The position numbers and the translations under genes are program-made. The notes beneath the pieces are model-generated. The model searched no databases. It had not been told where the DNA came from and was given only the letters and a program-made list of their open reading frames with translations. Of a DNA stretch of 64,000 bases, positions 27,866-37,292 are shown one piece after another (the first letter of the stretch is position 1; every line of letters starts with the position of its first letter). This DNA comes from CAYLHX01 sp964383675 (GTDB taxonomy: Bacteria; Patescibacteriota; Gracilibacteria; UBA1369; LOWO2-01-FULL-3): contig CAYLHX010000003.1 in NCBI GenBank assembly GCA_964383675.1, positions 1 through 64,000 on the forward strand. The letters run 5' to 3'.

Positions 27866-28825
27866 ATGGTAGAGGCATCAATCCTTAGAGACCGTTCAGA
27901 GATTCAGAGAAGAAACTGCTGCCCTCAAGCATGTCCGGTTAAGCCGGTGCCAACCAGCCCTCAGATTGTTTTTCCCAAGAGAGAGGAGAGAGTCGGATTT
28001 GACGAAGTTGACTATCAACGGGTTATTGAATCTGTGAGCTCTAGAAATGTCATGATGGAGGCACAGTTAAGAATAGCGAAGATGCTTGTTGACGCCGGAC
28101 AAAATGAGATAACGGCTTTAACTACTGCCCAGTCAATTGCAACTATGCTAAGTAGCGCAACTTCAGAGGAAGATATACAAAGGGTTGGACAGATCTGGTG
28201 CGACATATTTGAGGAACAAGGCTTTACCGCAGCTATCGATGTTAACATGATGGAGAGGAATAGATGGGTTGCCGACTTAATCTCTCAGAGGCTAAGACCT
28301 GGCTCCGTCATCGATCACGATTCGGGTGATTCCCATGTTGCCAACTTTATTCAAGGCAATAGGCCAGACGTCCAGGTGCATACTGCGGATTCTTACGATT
28401 TCAGATCAGCAATTAAAGACCTTCCGTTTGCACTGTACGACTATCAAAGTAAAAGCCTACCTTTTGGCGATGAGGCTTTCGATCAAGCCATTATGGCAAC
28501 TGTTTTACATCACTGCGATGAGCCGGAAAAAATGTTCGACGAAGTAGTAAGGACCGTAAAACCGGGAGGTTTGGTTATTTTACTGGAAAACACTTTTAAG
28601 AGAGGTGATAACCGTGAACAGTTGCTCAATGCTTTCTTCGATTGGTTTTTTAATGCTATCTTACACAAAAGCGGTTTACCATGTCCTTTTGCTCATTTCT
28701 GCGAAGAAGAATGGGAACATTTTCTTAGTGCGAAGGGACTTCATTTACAAGAAAAATTAGAGCTCGGGCAATGGAAATCTATCCCTTTACCACATGTCTT
28801 ATATGTGGCTCAAAAAAGCCAGTAA
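27866..28825 (+). CDS. Class I SAM-dependent methyltransferase
   Basis: A 319-aa protein. The C-terminal half is a Rossmann methyltransferase: motif I is degenerate (SVIDHDSGDSH instead of a Gly-rich loop), but SLPFGDEAFDQAIMATVLHH (motif IV/V) and VRTVKPGGLVILLE (motif VI) are clear. The N-terminal 120 residues are helical and unrecognised; Cys-Cys-Pro-Gln-Ala-Cys near residue 18 may bind metal. The substrate is unknown. The next gene overlaps its end by 32 nt, so the two are co-expressed. Confidence 0.75.
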   Translation: MVEASILRDRSEIQRRNCCPQACPVKPVPTSPQIVFPKREERVGFDEVDYQRVIESVSSRNVMMEAQLRIAKMLVDAGQNEITALTTAQSIATMLSSATSEEDIQRVGQIWCDIFEEQGFTAAIDVNMMERNRWVADLISQRLRPGSVIDHDSGDSHVANFIQGNRPDVQVHTADSYDFRSAIKDLPFALYDYQSKSLPFGDEAFDQAIMATVLHHCDEPEKMFDEVVRTVKPGGLVILLENTFKRGDNREQLLNAFFDWFFNAILHKSGLPCPFAHFCEEEWEHFLSAKGLHLQEKLELGQWKSIPLPHVLYVAQKSQ

Positions 28826-29681
28826 GGTTGGAATAAGCGCCGGACTTGTTACGGCTCTGGGGTGGGGCTCTATAGGTTTGTGGATCAGCAATATCCCTCT
28901 GGAAGCTTTCACTTTGGCCAGTATTCGTTTTATTTTTAGCAGTGTTTTTTTGTTGGCCATTGCACTGCCACTTTTCAGGAATAAGAGGGGATTATTCGAC
29001 TCAAAAAAAATATTTCAGTCAGCCATTTGTGGCACAATTTTATTCTTTCAGTTTGTAGTTACAATTTATTCCTATCAACTGTTGAGTATCGGCCAAGCAA
29101 CCCTGCTAACCAACCTACATTTGTTGTTTATAATACTCTTTTATTTCCAAAAATTGCGCAAAGTTGTTTTTCAAATATTTTTAACTTCACTCATATTAGT
29201 GGGGGGTATCTATTTAATATTCTACCAAGGGGCCAGCTGGACTTATACAGGCATTTTATTCGGAGTCGGATCATCACTCTTCTTTGCGGCTTACACTTTC
29301 TGTGTTGAGAGATTCTTTCCGAATAATACCGAGCAATATCAGGCACCGATTTTCTTTACGGGTGCCATACTCAGCCTTTTATTCATAGGTTTGGATTTCG
29401 ATTCTCTCAAGGCATTAAACTCCACTAACTGGATCAACCTGGCTATCCTTCTCCTTATATCCACACTTTTAGCACATTTTGCCTACCTTATAGCCATCAA
29501 AAAGAGCGGGGGACTGGTAGCTGGAACCTTATCTTACTTTGCAATAATTTTCGGCTTCATCTTCGAGGGTTTTTATATTGAGAGCCTGTCACTCAAGGAA
29601 ATCACCGGGGTAATCGTGGTATTTATATCATTGTGTTACCTACTATTTGTTTTTGAAACTAAAAGAGTGGCGACACGATAA
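28794..29681 (+). CDS. EamA/DMT-family transporter
   Basis: A 295-aa membrane protein with about ten helices and two EamA repeats; the first begins VTALGWGSIGLWISN and the second LFGVGSSLFFAAYTF. Such proteins export metabolites or amino acids, but the substrate cannot be told. The gene starts inside the methyltransferase gene, indicating translational coupling. It is convergent with the VWA gene that follows (39-nt gap). Confidence 0.82.
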   Translation: MSYMWLKKASKVGISAGLVTALGWGSIGLWISNIPLEAFTLASIRFIFSSVFLLAIALPLFRNKRGLFDSKKIFQSAICGTILFFQFVVTIYSYQLLSIGQATLLTNLHLLFIILFYFQKLRKVVFQIFLTSLILVGGIYLIFYQGASWTYTGILFGVGSSLFFAAYTFCVERFFPNNTEQYQAPIFFTGAILSLLFIGLDFDSLKALNSTNWINLAILLLISTLLAHFAYLIAIKKSGGLVAGTLSYFAIIFGFIFEGFYIESLSLKEITGVIVVFISLCYLLFVFETKRVATR

Positions 29682-29720
29682 AAATGATCAAACCATAAAA
29701 TTGGTTAGCGCCTCTACCTA

Positions 29721-31658
29721 TTACCCCGATACGACCATACCGCGTGTCAAAGCATCTCTAAATCCTTTTTGTTGCTCCAACGCGTGGTTGAAAAAACTAA
29801 TGACCGATGATAATCCGGCCAGAACGTTTGGATAGCCATTGGCAAACAGCCTATAGCTGGATTGTGGCTTAAAATGTCTCCTATAAACATTAACTATTGA
29901 GTCGCGAACTTCTTGGTCCGGACCAATGCCCACGACCAGAAAGTAAATACGAGGATCTTCAACAATTTTTTTCACAATTTTATCCAGTAACGGACCTCCA
30001 TCTTGCCCATCGGTAATCAAGGTTAAAACTCTCACTATGCCATCATCATCATTGGCGGTTAAGCGATCATATTCGAAATTTAGTGCCTCATGGGTTACGG
30101 TTCCGCCCCCCCTTTTTTGCATTTCATTAAATTTTACAACTACTTCCCGAAGGGATAACAAAGCTGACATTGGTAGAACAACCTCAGGTTTATCCGCAAA
30201 TACGGTTAGCTCCAGTGAGGCCGGCATTTTATCCCCCTCCTTCCAATTATATCTTTGAGGTTCGTTTGTAACTGTCTCATGCACCATTCTAATGGACTCC
30301 ATCAAAGTAGCCAGAAGCCCCAACATGCCATCTGTGTATGGATACATACTTCCCGAGGTATCCAATATTAAAGCGGCCTCCAATGATAGTGAGCGTGGTT
30401 GTTCCTTCGCATCCAGTATTGTCGGTGGCTCAAAATCACCGGACATTATCCCATAATAGGTTAGAGCCTCCATGCCCGGCTCAATCATAAAACCATCACG
30501 GTGTCCCGGAGTTATTTGCATCTCACGATCTTTCAATATGAATTCGATCAAAATTTCCTTTAACCTTTCGATGTAAAACCTATATTCATTCACATAATGC
30601 ATATAATCTGCCAGTTGCTCCGGTGGGACATCAATTTGCGCCGCTTGCATTGCATCAATCGTCCTACTTGCATCAATAAGGGCTGATTTTATTGAATTTG
30701 CCAAATCCTTATGATCAGTAGTGCTATCGGAGGTTTCCGGCTCTCCGCTTGAATCCGGGTCTTCAGTTACCATGGCATGTGGTTCCATTCCGTTGAGGAA
30801 TTTATCCAATACAGCTTCCATCTTGGCCGTGGCATCAGCCATATTCAAGGCAACCGTGTCAGCATCCAGATTTACAAGATGTGCGGCGATGTGGAAAATT
30901 TTTATCTGAGCATGCACCTTCTGCATAACCGAAACCTGACGTTTATTACCATTGCGAATTATGTCCATTGATTCATATGCGGTTTTTAATGATTCTTTTA
31001 CGCGTGGGTCAAAAATACCATCGGGCGGCAAACCAAATTTTGCCATTAACAAAAAACCGTTCATGAATTGCTGGAATAGAAAAGAATCGCCATCACCTCC
31101 TGCTGCCTCCTGCCAGGGGAAATTCTCATCACTGAGGTCGTCTTTGTAGTCTTCAAATACTTGAGGAGTTTCGCGCAAAAAATCCTGTGCCAAAGCGCGA
31201 CGGTATAACTTTGACATCATACCGTGATATAAGCCGCCTCGGGCTGCAGCATTGCGCTCCTCCAAATAGATATCGGCACTGGCATTATTTAAAACCTGAA
31301 TAATTTTGGCTATTGGCAATATGCCTTTAAAGAGATGTGCAAAATTAATCCCCATAGCCTGACAAGTATCTTGAAATTTTACCAGATCAGGATGGTGGTG
31401 CCCCATTTCGTGAGCAAAAATTGCGAAAGCATAAGCCGGCCCTTTTCCTTCAACATCATGAGGGTTATAAAAAATAACTTTTTTACCCGGGAAAGTATAC
31501 CAACCAATACCTATCTTTGGTGGTTCAGGATATTCCGGATATGGTAGACATTGATAACCCGTTTCATCCAAAATCGCCTCCAACATAACCATCAAGGTAG
31601 GATCCAAAATTTCTTCCAAAGTTGGTGGCAGTTTTTTCTCTAGGTCTCCCGGCTGCAT
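29721..31658 (-). CDS. HExxH metallopeptidase-like and VWA-domain protein of the RT system
   Basis: A 645-aa protein with two parts. Residues 70-135 hold a zinc-metallopeptidase signature HEMGH (83-87) in the context FAIFAHEMGHHHPD, with a possible third ligand in SADIYLEE (about 127-134). The C-terminus (about 425-640) is a VWA domain: MIDAS DTSGS at 433-437, a conserved Thr in GGGTVTHEAL, and ITDGQDGG near 548-555. Between them is a helical, acidic linker. Pairing of VWA with an adjacent AAA+ ATPase (9-nt gap) recalls CobT-CobS and MoxR-VWA systems. It ends the three-gene RT operon. No Shine-Dalgarno sequence is visible. The substrate is unknown, and whether the peptidase is active is untested. 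Confidence 0.85.
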   Translation of the reverse strand: MQPGDLEKKLPPTLEEILDPTLMVMLEAILDETGYQCLPYPEYPEPPKIGIGWYTFPGKKVIFYNPHDVEGKGPAYAFAIFAHEMGHHHPDLVKFQDTCQAMGINFAHLFKGILPIAKIIQVLNNASADIYLEERNAAARGGLYHGMMSKLYRRALAQDFLRETPQVFEDYKDDLSDENFPWQEAAGGDGDSFLFQQFMNGFLLMAKFGLPPDGIFDPRVKESLKTAYESMDIIRNGNKRQVSVMQKVHAQIKIFHIAAHLVNLDADTVALNMADATAKMEAVLDKFLNGMEPHAMVTEDPDSSGEPETSDSTTDHKDLANSIKSALIDASRTIDAMQAAQIDVPPEQLADYMHYVNEYRFYIERLKEILIEFILKDREMQITPGHRDGFMIEPGMEALTYYGIMSGDFEPPTILDAKEQPRSLSLEAALILDTSGSMYPYTDGMLGLLATLMESIRMVHETVTNEPQRYNWKEGDKMPASLELTVFADKPEVVLPMSALLSLREVVVKFNEMQKRGGGTVTHEALNFEYDRLTANDDDGIVRVLTLITDGQDGGPLLDKIVKKIVEDPRIYFLVVGIGPDQEVRDSIVNVYRRHFKPQSSYRLFANGYPNVLAGLSSVISFFNHALEQQKGFRDALTRGMVVSG

Positions 31659-31667
31659 AAATATACG

Positions 31668-34600
31668 TTAAAATTCTCTCATCGGTGGAGCCTTAAACTT
31701 CTTGGGCTCCAAAACTCTGTCTATTGTACTTTGTAGTTCTATTCCGAAAATCTTGGATAATTTTTCAACATGCTGCAAATAAAGAACGGCCTGCTCATTG
31801 TTGGTTAATCTGGATCTGTGCTCTTCAAGCCAAGCTTTTTGAGCTGTAAGTATGACTGTTGAATGCTCTTCGAAGAAGCTTATCAAACTCGGATTTGTAA
31901 TCGTTGTGCGCCATTCAGATATAACTTCCAATACCTCGGATCTTAGCTGTAATTCATCAAGTAAAGCTAATTTTTCCGCTTCAATCGGCAATTTAGCCGG
32001 TTCTCCCCGAAATATTCGTTTTTCACTACCACGCCCCTTGCGCACCGGCGGTGTCAAATCAATTCCAGTGCTCCAAGTAATTGCACTTGAACTATCCAAT
32101 CTCGCCAGAATGAGATTAACTATCATCTCACTGGTCTCAAGGTCCAAATGCTTCTCTTCCAGGTACTGTTGCATTCTCTCATCTTCGGTAAAGAGTCTGG
32201 TTGAAGTTGCGATAAGCTTTATATACTCAAAAGGGTTTTTCTTTCTATCTTTTCCAATTTGTCTGGCTCTTACCAGCTCACTTTTAGACCTGGCCAAAGT
32301 AACCCTCACTCCACTCGCCAGAGCTTCATATTTGCTTAAAGAGACATCATATCCTTCGGATTTAGCCATGTCACAAAGCCTTAGGGCCATAACTTGGTTC
32401 GCGTTTAATTCTTTGGCCGCTTTTGCCTGCGGCTCCTCTTTATCTTTTACTTTTACATATTGCAAATTTGTATGACTAGCAAAATGATGTTCAGCAAAAT
32501 TATCCAGATATGCCTGAATTCTTCCTCTATTTTTATCCAAAACATCCTTTGCCAGCCCTAAAGAGCTGATTGCCTGCAGAGTTTGAAACTCTTTAATACA
32601 TCTTGTTGGAGAGTAGGTCTCATCTGTAAATAAAACCGCTTCAACCAAGGTTTTTATGTAATCCAATAGTGCCTCTTGCTTTTCCTTAGTGAGAAAAGGA
32701 GCAAGGCGCGTAAATCCGCCTATGCTGGCGGTTTGATAATTTAAGAGATATTCCCACTGACCATTGGCAATCCATTTCCTCTGCAATTCGAGTACTTTTT
32801 TAATTGTTGATTCATCCAATTGCATGTTCATAAGATTTAACTGCAATTGAATGTCGTCTATATGCTCCTCAATAACTTCGGTGTGAGCGGGACAGCAGTC
32901 AACGCCACATACCACACAGGATTCTTCATATGAACCGCTGTTTGCTTTCAAATCAAACTTTACATTTTTAGCTGCTGCACCGTTTCCTCCCGCCAGCTGT
33001 TGGTACATACCCCTGATTTTGCCTATCTCAAATTGGGGGACATCTACCGTAATCTTATCCAGTGTTTGTGTGGTGATATAACCCGCCGCAAACAAAACCG
33101 CTACAACTATTTCCAATGAATTAAAATGCTTATTGGCAATCGTTGGTTGAATAAATTGCTCATAAATAGCGGTTTCCAAATCAACCGGTTTTCTATTGGC
33201 TGAAAATTTTCCCTCAGGATTTAAAGCTTTGGCAATAGCGATGATTGTCCTTATGGAAAAATACGATTTCTTACCTCTAATATTTTTGGAATTGTGTAGT
33301 CGCTCAATTTCAGGGACAACGACAGTTAAAAGATGGTAAAGCTTAACCGCGTTATCCTTGGATAAGTTGCTCAATCCATCTCTGTTCGAGCTCCAAGCCC
33401 AAGCAATTTCAACCTGCTCCTCGGTCGGTAGCATAGGCATTTCTTGAAAACGATCTGCCAGACGGCTTACCAATGCCGGCGGCAAACCTGCATTACCAAA
33501 CTCCTGCCCGATATTACCGGTAAAGAAAACTCTGAATCTATGCGGCACTCTCATCCACCTTCCTGTCATAGTGCTGAAAAACCAACCTTTCGGCTGCTTA
33601 TAGTTTGCCTCTCCTTCCTCGGGAATCCAGCTTGGCATAGGGCCGGCCTCCTCATCGGTAGCAGGTATTGCCGTCAGCAAAGAGTGTAAGAAGTCAGCTT
33701 GTCTTAGATGTTGAACTTCATTAATTATTATCGGCACATTTTTTTCCAAGGCATCAAAGATCGGACCGTAAACATATGGTCCCCTTTTCTCGGCACTAAC
33801 CAGAGCCAGGGCCATTTGCCTTTCTACAATTCGATCCAATCCCTGCCGCATTTTGGCAATCAGAACATCTTTGTCAGGCAATTCATTTAGATCGGTCAGT
33901 CCAATGCTGTGCATGAATTCCGCACCGGCTAAGCTTAAAATACCTTTCAAGGTATGTTCCTCCATTCCCTTCAATTGCTCTATGGTGGCAAGAGTGGCGG
34001 CTATTGGATCTGATTCCAACAGGCTCGGCTTCGCCATCAAAGTGAAGGCACTTTGGCCGGGATCAATGTCTATGGAGACGGGATCCACGCCTACAACACT
34101 TTTAATGTAGTGACTTAAAATAGCTGTCTTCCCCAATCCGGGAGCACCACCCAAAGCAACGCCAATCGCATCGGAGGTTTTTCGGCCATATACTTTTGAA
34201 TGTATGCTATTTAACAAATCAAGAACTGTCGGTGTTTCCAGCACATAGGCACCATTTTGGACAGCTCTTGAATTTTCAAGGTGAGTGCGAGTCTTTATTG
34301 CAAGCCTGACCGCAGAATCTCCATAAATATCATCTCTAATCTGCACCAGCTCATCTCTTACCGGTCCTACTTGGTATGCTTCACTCAAATACTGCTCCGC
34401 TACATCAACGGCTGAACCAAAATCAAAATCGGCCTCACTACCGGCCACCGATCTCACCTCATGATAAATCTCATCGGCAATTCCGGTAACTCTCTGAATT
34501 TCACGAGTGGTAGCATCAAAATTGGCCAGAGTAGCAGGATATTGGCCAAGTTCAAGATTATTGAAGTCTATATCGGGATTTTGACAGAACTCCAAGCTCT

Positions 34601-34901
34601 TATCATATCCTCCGCTCAGATTAACGCCATATCTTCGTGCCATGCGTAGAAGATCGTCTCTCAGTTTTGTTCTTGCCAGTGCCAGTTGATCACCTTTCGG
34701 ATCCCTTGTTCTATCGACCATCTTATTAAGCAGTCCCATAGCTTTAAAACCGATTATCATTTGACGAACCACGTGAGGTACGGCAATAGTTTTCAACTCT
34801 TCTTCACCGGGAGCTTGTAATGCAGCGCTAATTTCCTCGTCAAATTCTGCAAGATCTATAAATCTGGAGGGGGAGTCTGATTGTATTAATGCGTAAGCCA
34901 T
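31668..34901 (-). CDS. MoxR/CobS-like AAA+ ATPase of the RT system
   Basis: 1077 aa from the ATG at 34901, which lies 10 nt after the RT stop; a TTG at 34946 would overlap it. Walker A GAPGLGKT is at about 252-259, Walker B is IIINEVQHL (about 391-395, Asn in place of the usual first Asp), sensor 1 FFTGNIG about 459-465 and an Arg-finger-like SRLADRF about 479-485, the pattern of AAA_5/MoxR ATPases. About 135 residues separate Walker A and B, much more than usual, pointing to an insertion. A Cys/His cluster CVVCGVDCCPAH (about 690) may bind zinc. The C-terminal third is helical and unrecognised. It should act with the VWA protein, by analogy to CobS/CobT. Confidence 0.85.
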   Translation of the reverse strand: MAYALIQSDSPSRFIDLAEFDEEISAALQAPGEEELKTIAVPHVVRQMIIGFKAMGLLNKMVDRTRDPKGDQLALARTKLRDDLLRMARRYGVNLSGGYDKSLEFCQNPDIDFNNLELGQYPATLANFDATTREIQRVTGIADEIYHEVRSVAGSEADFDFGSAVDVAEQYLSEAYQVGPVRDELVQIRDDIYGDSAVRLAIKTRTHLENSRAVQNGAYVLETPTVLDLLNSIHSKVYGRKTSDAIGVALGGAPGLGKTAILSHYIKSVVGVDPVSIDIDPGQSAFTLMAKPSLLESDPIAATLATIEQLKGMEEHTLKGILSLAGAEFMHSIGLTDLNELPDKDVLIAKMRQGLDRIVERQMALALVSAEKRGPYVYGPIFDALEKNVPIIINEVQHLRQADFLHSLLTAIPATDEEAGPMPSWIPEEGEANYKQPKGWFFSTMTGRWMRVPHRFRVFFTGNIGQEFGNAGLPPALVSRLADRFQEMPMLPTEEQVEIAWAWSSNRDGLSNLSKDNAVKLYHLLTVVVPEIERLHNSKNIRGKKSYFSIRTIIAIAKALNPEGKFSANRKPVDLETAIYEQFIQPTIANKHFNSLEIVVAVLFAAGYITTQTLDKITVDVPQFEIGKIRGMYQQLAGGNGAAAKNVKFDLKANSGSYEESCVVCGVDCCPAHTEVIEEHIDDIQLQLNLMNMQLDESTIKKVLELQRKWIANGQWEYLLNYQTASIGGFTRLAPFLTKEKQEALLDYIKTLVEAVLFTDETYSPTRCIKEFQTLQAISSLGLAKDVLDKNRGRIQAYLDNFAEHHFASHTNLQYVKVKDKEEPQAKAAKELNANQVMALRLCDMAKSEGYDVSLSKYEALASGVRVTLARSKSELVRARQIGKDRKKNPFEYIKLIATSTRLFTEDERMQQYLEEKHLDLETSEMIVNLILARLDSSSAITWSTGIDLTPPVRKGRGSEKRIFRGEPAKLPIEAEKLALLDELQLRSEVLEVISEWRTTITNPSLISFFEEHSTVILTAQKAWLEEHRSRLTNNEQAVLYLQHVEKLSKIFGIELQSTIDRVLEPKKFKAPPMREF

Positions 34902-34911
34902 ATTATTAAAG

Positions 34912-36975
34912 TTAACTGCTGATTCTGGAAAAAGCTGCTCCGTCAAAAATTACGGCACTCGCTTCTTCAGGTGATCTGTCTTCCAGTTTTTTTCTAAGTT
35001 TTCTGGGCTGCTTGGCGGCTTCTATCGCCTTACCACCATAAGTTGATAAGTCATCCAATGCCGGAAACCTCCAAAAAGATCCTCGCGCATCACGTCTGGT
35101 TTTAGGTGAGCGTCCCTCTGGAGTAAATTTATATCCATCAAGTTCAGCTTTATGCATTTGATAAGGATTAGTTAAAATTGCCCCCATTTTTTTACTGACA
35201 AATCTGCCGAATTTTTCCTGAAAATCCTCAAAAACAGTACCGATACCCCAAGGCAGTATCAATTCATCGCTATTAAAGGCGGTGGCGTTGATTGCAGTAG
35301 TATCGTATAAAAGTTCTCTTTGCTCCTCAGATAAATCCAGCAAATTCAGATTAACGCTAAGATACCATTTTACGAATTGCAAATAATGTAAGTAGAAAGC
35401 TTTTTTTAATTCCGGATGATTAGATAAGTCATCGGGAGAGTTGATCTCAGCTTCTTCGAACTTATCTTCCAGGGCACTGGCCGCCTCTGTCAGCTCTTCT
35501 TCCACTTCTAGCAAATATGATTCCAACTCTTCCATATCCTCGACTTGAATCTCACTTTTCAGCACTGAAGGTGATATCTCAAAGATAAGATCACCCGTCT
35601 CATCATGAACTGTAAGTCTACGTTGATCCTCCATAATGACAACTTGCCATCCGGTCTTTTTTTCTAAAGCGTCAGTTAATAGCGCTCCTAAATCTTTTAC
35701 CTTAGACCCCTTGTCAATTGCTGTAAAATCACTCTGAGATAAATCAAAAGAAGACTTTTGTCTTGGTGTTAGAGCATCTCCCAATTTTTTCCGCAGCGCA
35801 TCCCAAAGGCGCTCCAAATCTTTTGGCAATACGGTTTTTTGCCCCTTGCGCAAGCGCTCACCGTAAGGTCTTCCCCATTTCAAAATATTGGCTATATGGG
35901 TTGTAGCGCCATGTATTCGACGCACATGGTTTCGCAGATCCTCTTCGTCAAATTGACCATCCAGAACATATCGCATAGCTTCAGCCACTTGGTTTACATA
36001 CGATGCCGTCGGGGTAAAGGACAGCGGCCCATCACCATCATTCCTTATGTGTGTTCCCAAAATTTTGATAGCGGAAGCACGGTCGGCTTCCAATGCTCTG
36101 GTTATATGTACTTTTTTTGGATGCATCTTAAAACCGTGTTGCCCTAGCACATCAGCCATTACCGCCAGCACTCTTTCGTTAAACCCACCGCTTGCCATAA
36201 CAATTAAGTCATCAGCGTATCTGGCAGAAACTGATACTTGCTCATTTCCCAAAACAGCACGTACCCCTTGTCGTATCCCAACGTCCAATTTTACCCCCAC
36301 CCCGTTGGCGATAGCCGGACTGGTTGCAAATCCTTGTGGAAGAACTTCTCCCGGACAAACGATATCTGCAACCAAATCGGCTAGCTCCAATATCTCATCA
36401 GCTGATAATACCGGATTTAACAGCAATACGAAACGATCACGCAAAAATTCCAGAACCTGTTCATAAGTGACATTGCCAAAATAGTTTTCAATATCCGCTT
36501 GATAGGCGGTGCCAACAACATAGCCTTCGGAACTCTTATTCTTCTTCTTTGGAATATTCCCCAATCTGCACGACACCTCATACTCGTCAATCATGCCCCT
36601 TAGCCCCTGCATAGGGTTAAGACCTTTTCGAAAGGCCAAGGCTTCGGGTGATGTTCGGAAGGTTCCCAATATATTGCTTAATCTGCTTAAGACATAAGCG
36701 TAAGTTTCGTCTTGCGGTATCCATAATTCTCGAAATTTACCCGGAGTGGATTTCGGTTCTAATCTTGAGACGATGGACTCACCGCTGGTGACACGCATCA
36801 TCATTTCTGCCAAAATTTGCGGATGTACACCGTGTGCCCCATCGGCAACGGTAAGGCGTGAAAGATTCCTGAGAGCTCTTGGGCTCGGGACCTCGATAAT
36901 TCGAGGCTGCACTCTCTCATATTGCTTCTTTTTACCGGTCTCGGGGCGTAAAAATGTAGGCAGTGAACTTTTCAT
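34912..36975 (-). CDS. Reverse transcriptase with a long C-terminal extension
   Basis: A 687-aa protein. RT motifs in order: KFRELWIPQ (80-88), AFRKGLNP (114-121), AYQADIENYFGNV (158-169, first catalytic Asp), LPQGFATSPAIAN (212-224), SARYADDLIVM (250-260, catalytic DD), GFKMHPKKVHI (281-291) and IKILGTHI (303-310). The active site is intact, so polymerase activity is likely. The retron VTG signature and group II intron maturase or HNH domain are absent. Residues 320-687 are unrecognised; about 455-500 is acidic and coiled-coil-like, and a tryptophan/arginine-rich tail ends the protein. It is the first coding gene after the two structured RNAs; its ATG lies about 20 nt after the last terminal hairpin. 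Confidence 0.9.
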   Translation of the reverse strand: MKSSLPTFLRPETGKKKQYERVQPRIIEVPSPRALRNLSRLTVADGAHGVHPQILAEMMMRVTSGESIVSRLEPKSTPGKFRELWIPQDETYAYVLSRLSNILGTFRTSPEALAFRKGLNPMQGLRGMIDEYEVSCRLGNIPKKKNKSSEGYVVGTAYQADIENYFGNVTYEQVLEFLRDRFVLLLNPVLSADEILELADLVADIVCPGEVLPQGFATSPAIANGVGVKLDVGIRQGVRAVLGNEQVSVSARYADDLIVMASGGFNERVLAVMADVLGQHGFKMHPKKVHITRALEADRASAIKILGTHIRNDGDGPLSFTPTASYVNQVAEAMRYVLDGQFDEEDLRNHVRRIHGATTHIANILKWGRPYGERLRKGQKTVLPKDLERLWDALRKKLGDALTPRQKSSFDLSQSDFTAIDKGSKVKDLGALLTDALEKKTGWQVVIMEDQRRLTVHDETGDLIFEISPSVLKSEIQVEDMEELESYLLEVEEELTEAASALEDKFEEAEINSPDDLSNHPELKKAFYLHYLQFVKWYLSVNLNLLDLSEEQRELLYDTTAINATAFNSDELILPWGIGTVFEDFQEKFGRFVSKKMGAILTNPYQMHKAELDGYKFTPEGRSPKTRRDARGSFWRFPALDDLSTYGGKAIEAAKQPRKLRKKLEDRSPEEASAVIFDGAAFSRISS

Positions 36976-36993
36976 GATTTAGTTTTAGGAATT

Positions 36994-37236
36994 GGGGGGA
37001 CTTACGTCCCCCCGCCTTTGGTACGTTGTGCGAAGGTATCTGACAGAAGGCGTCAGCCGGTCCGCGAAGCGGATCCGTCAGATACCCCAGGGGAATCCCC
37101 TCTTCAGCTAGGGGATTTCCCCTGGGCATTGCACTAACTGAGTCTCTCTCACACCTTCCAAGGAAGATGGTCAACGAGAGTACCGCCCACCTTGCGGTGG
37201 AGGCACCCGCCATAAGACGGGACTGCTACCAAAGAC
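36994..37236 (-). ncRNA. Structured RNA copy A (next to the RT gene)
   Basis: Read on the minus strand (5' at 37236). Core 37016-37234 is closed by an 8-bp stem CUUUGGUA (37234-37227) / UACCAAAG (37023-37016). Inside, 5' to 3': CCACC/GGTGG hairpin (37187-37191/37196-37200), CTCTC/GAGAG stem (37144-37148/37176-37180), arm 2 (37087-37101/37110-37125) and arm 1 (37035-37044/37077-37086, with an inner TCCGC-GAA-GCGGA hairpin). It ends with an 8-bp GGGGGGAC/GTCCCCCC hairpin (36994-37013) with a GTAA loop, terminator-like but without a U-tract, so transcription could read on into the RT. The 112 nt at 37125-37236 match copy B at 100 positions. No coding potential is credible. Confidence 0.88.
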
Positions 37237-37239
37237 GAT

Positions 37240-37268
37240 ATAATGAAACATAGTTGCTAAAAAGTCAA
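37240..37268 (-). promoter_or_regulatory. Promoter of structured RNA copy A
   Basis: On the minus strand TTGACT (37263-37268), 17-nt spacer, CATTAT (37240-37245). Five nt then lead to the first base of the closing stem, exactly as in copy B, so the RNA should start at or just before that stem. Confidence 0.7.
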
Positions 37269-37292
37269 TGGTATTTCCTAAATACAAAGATA

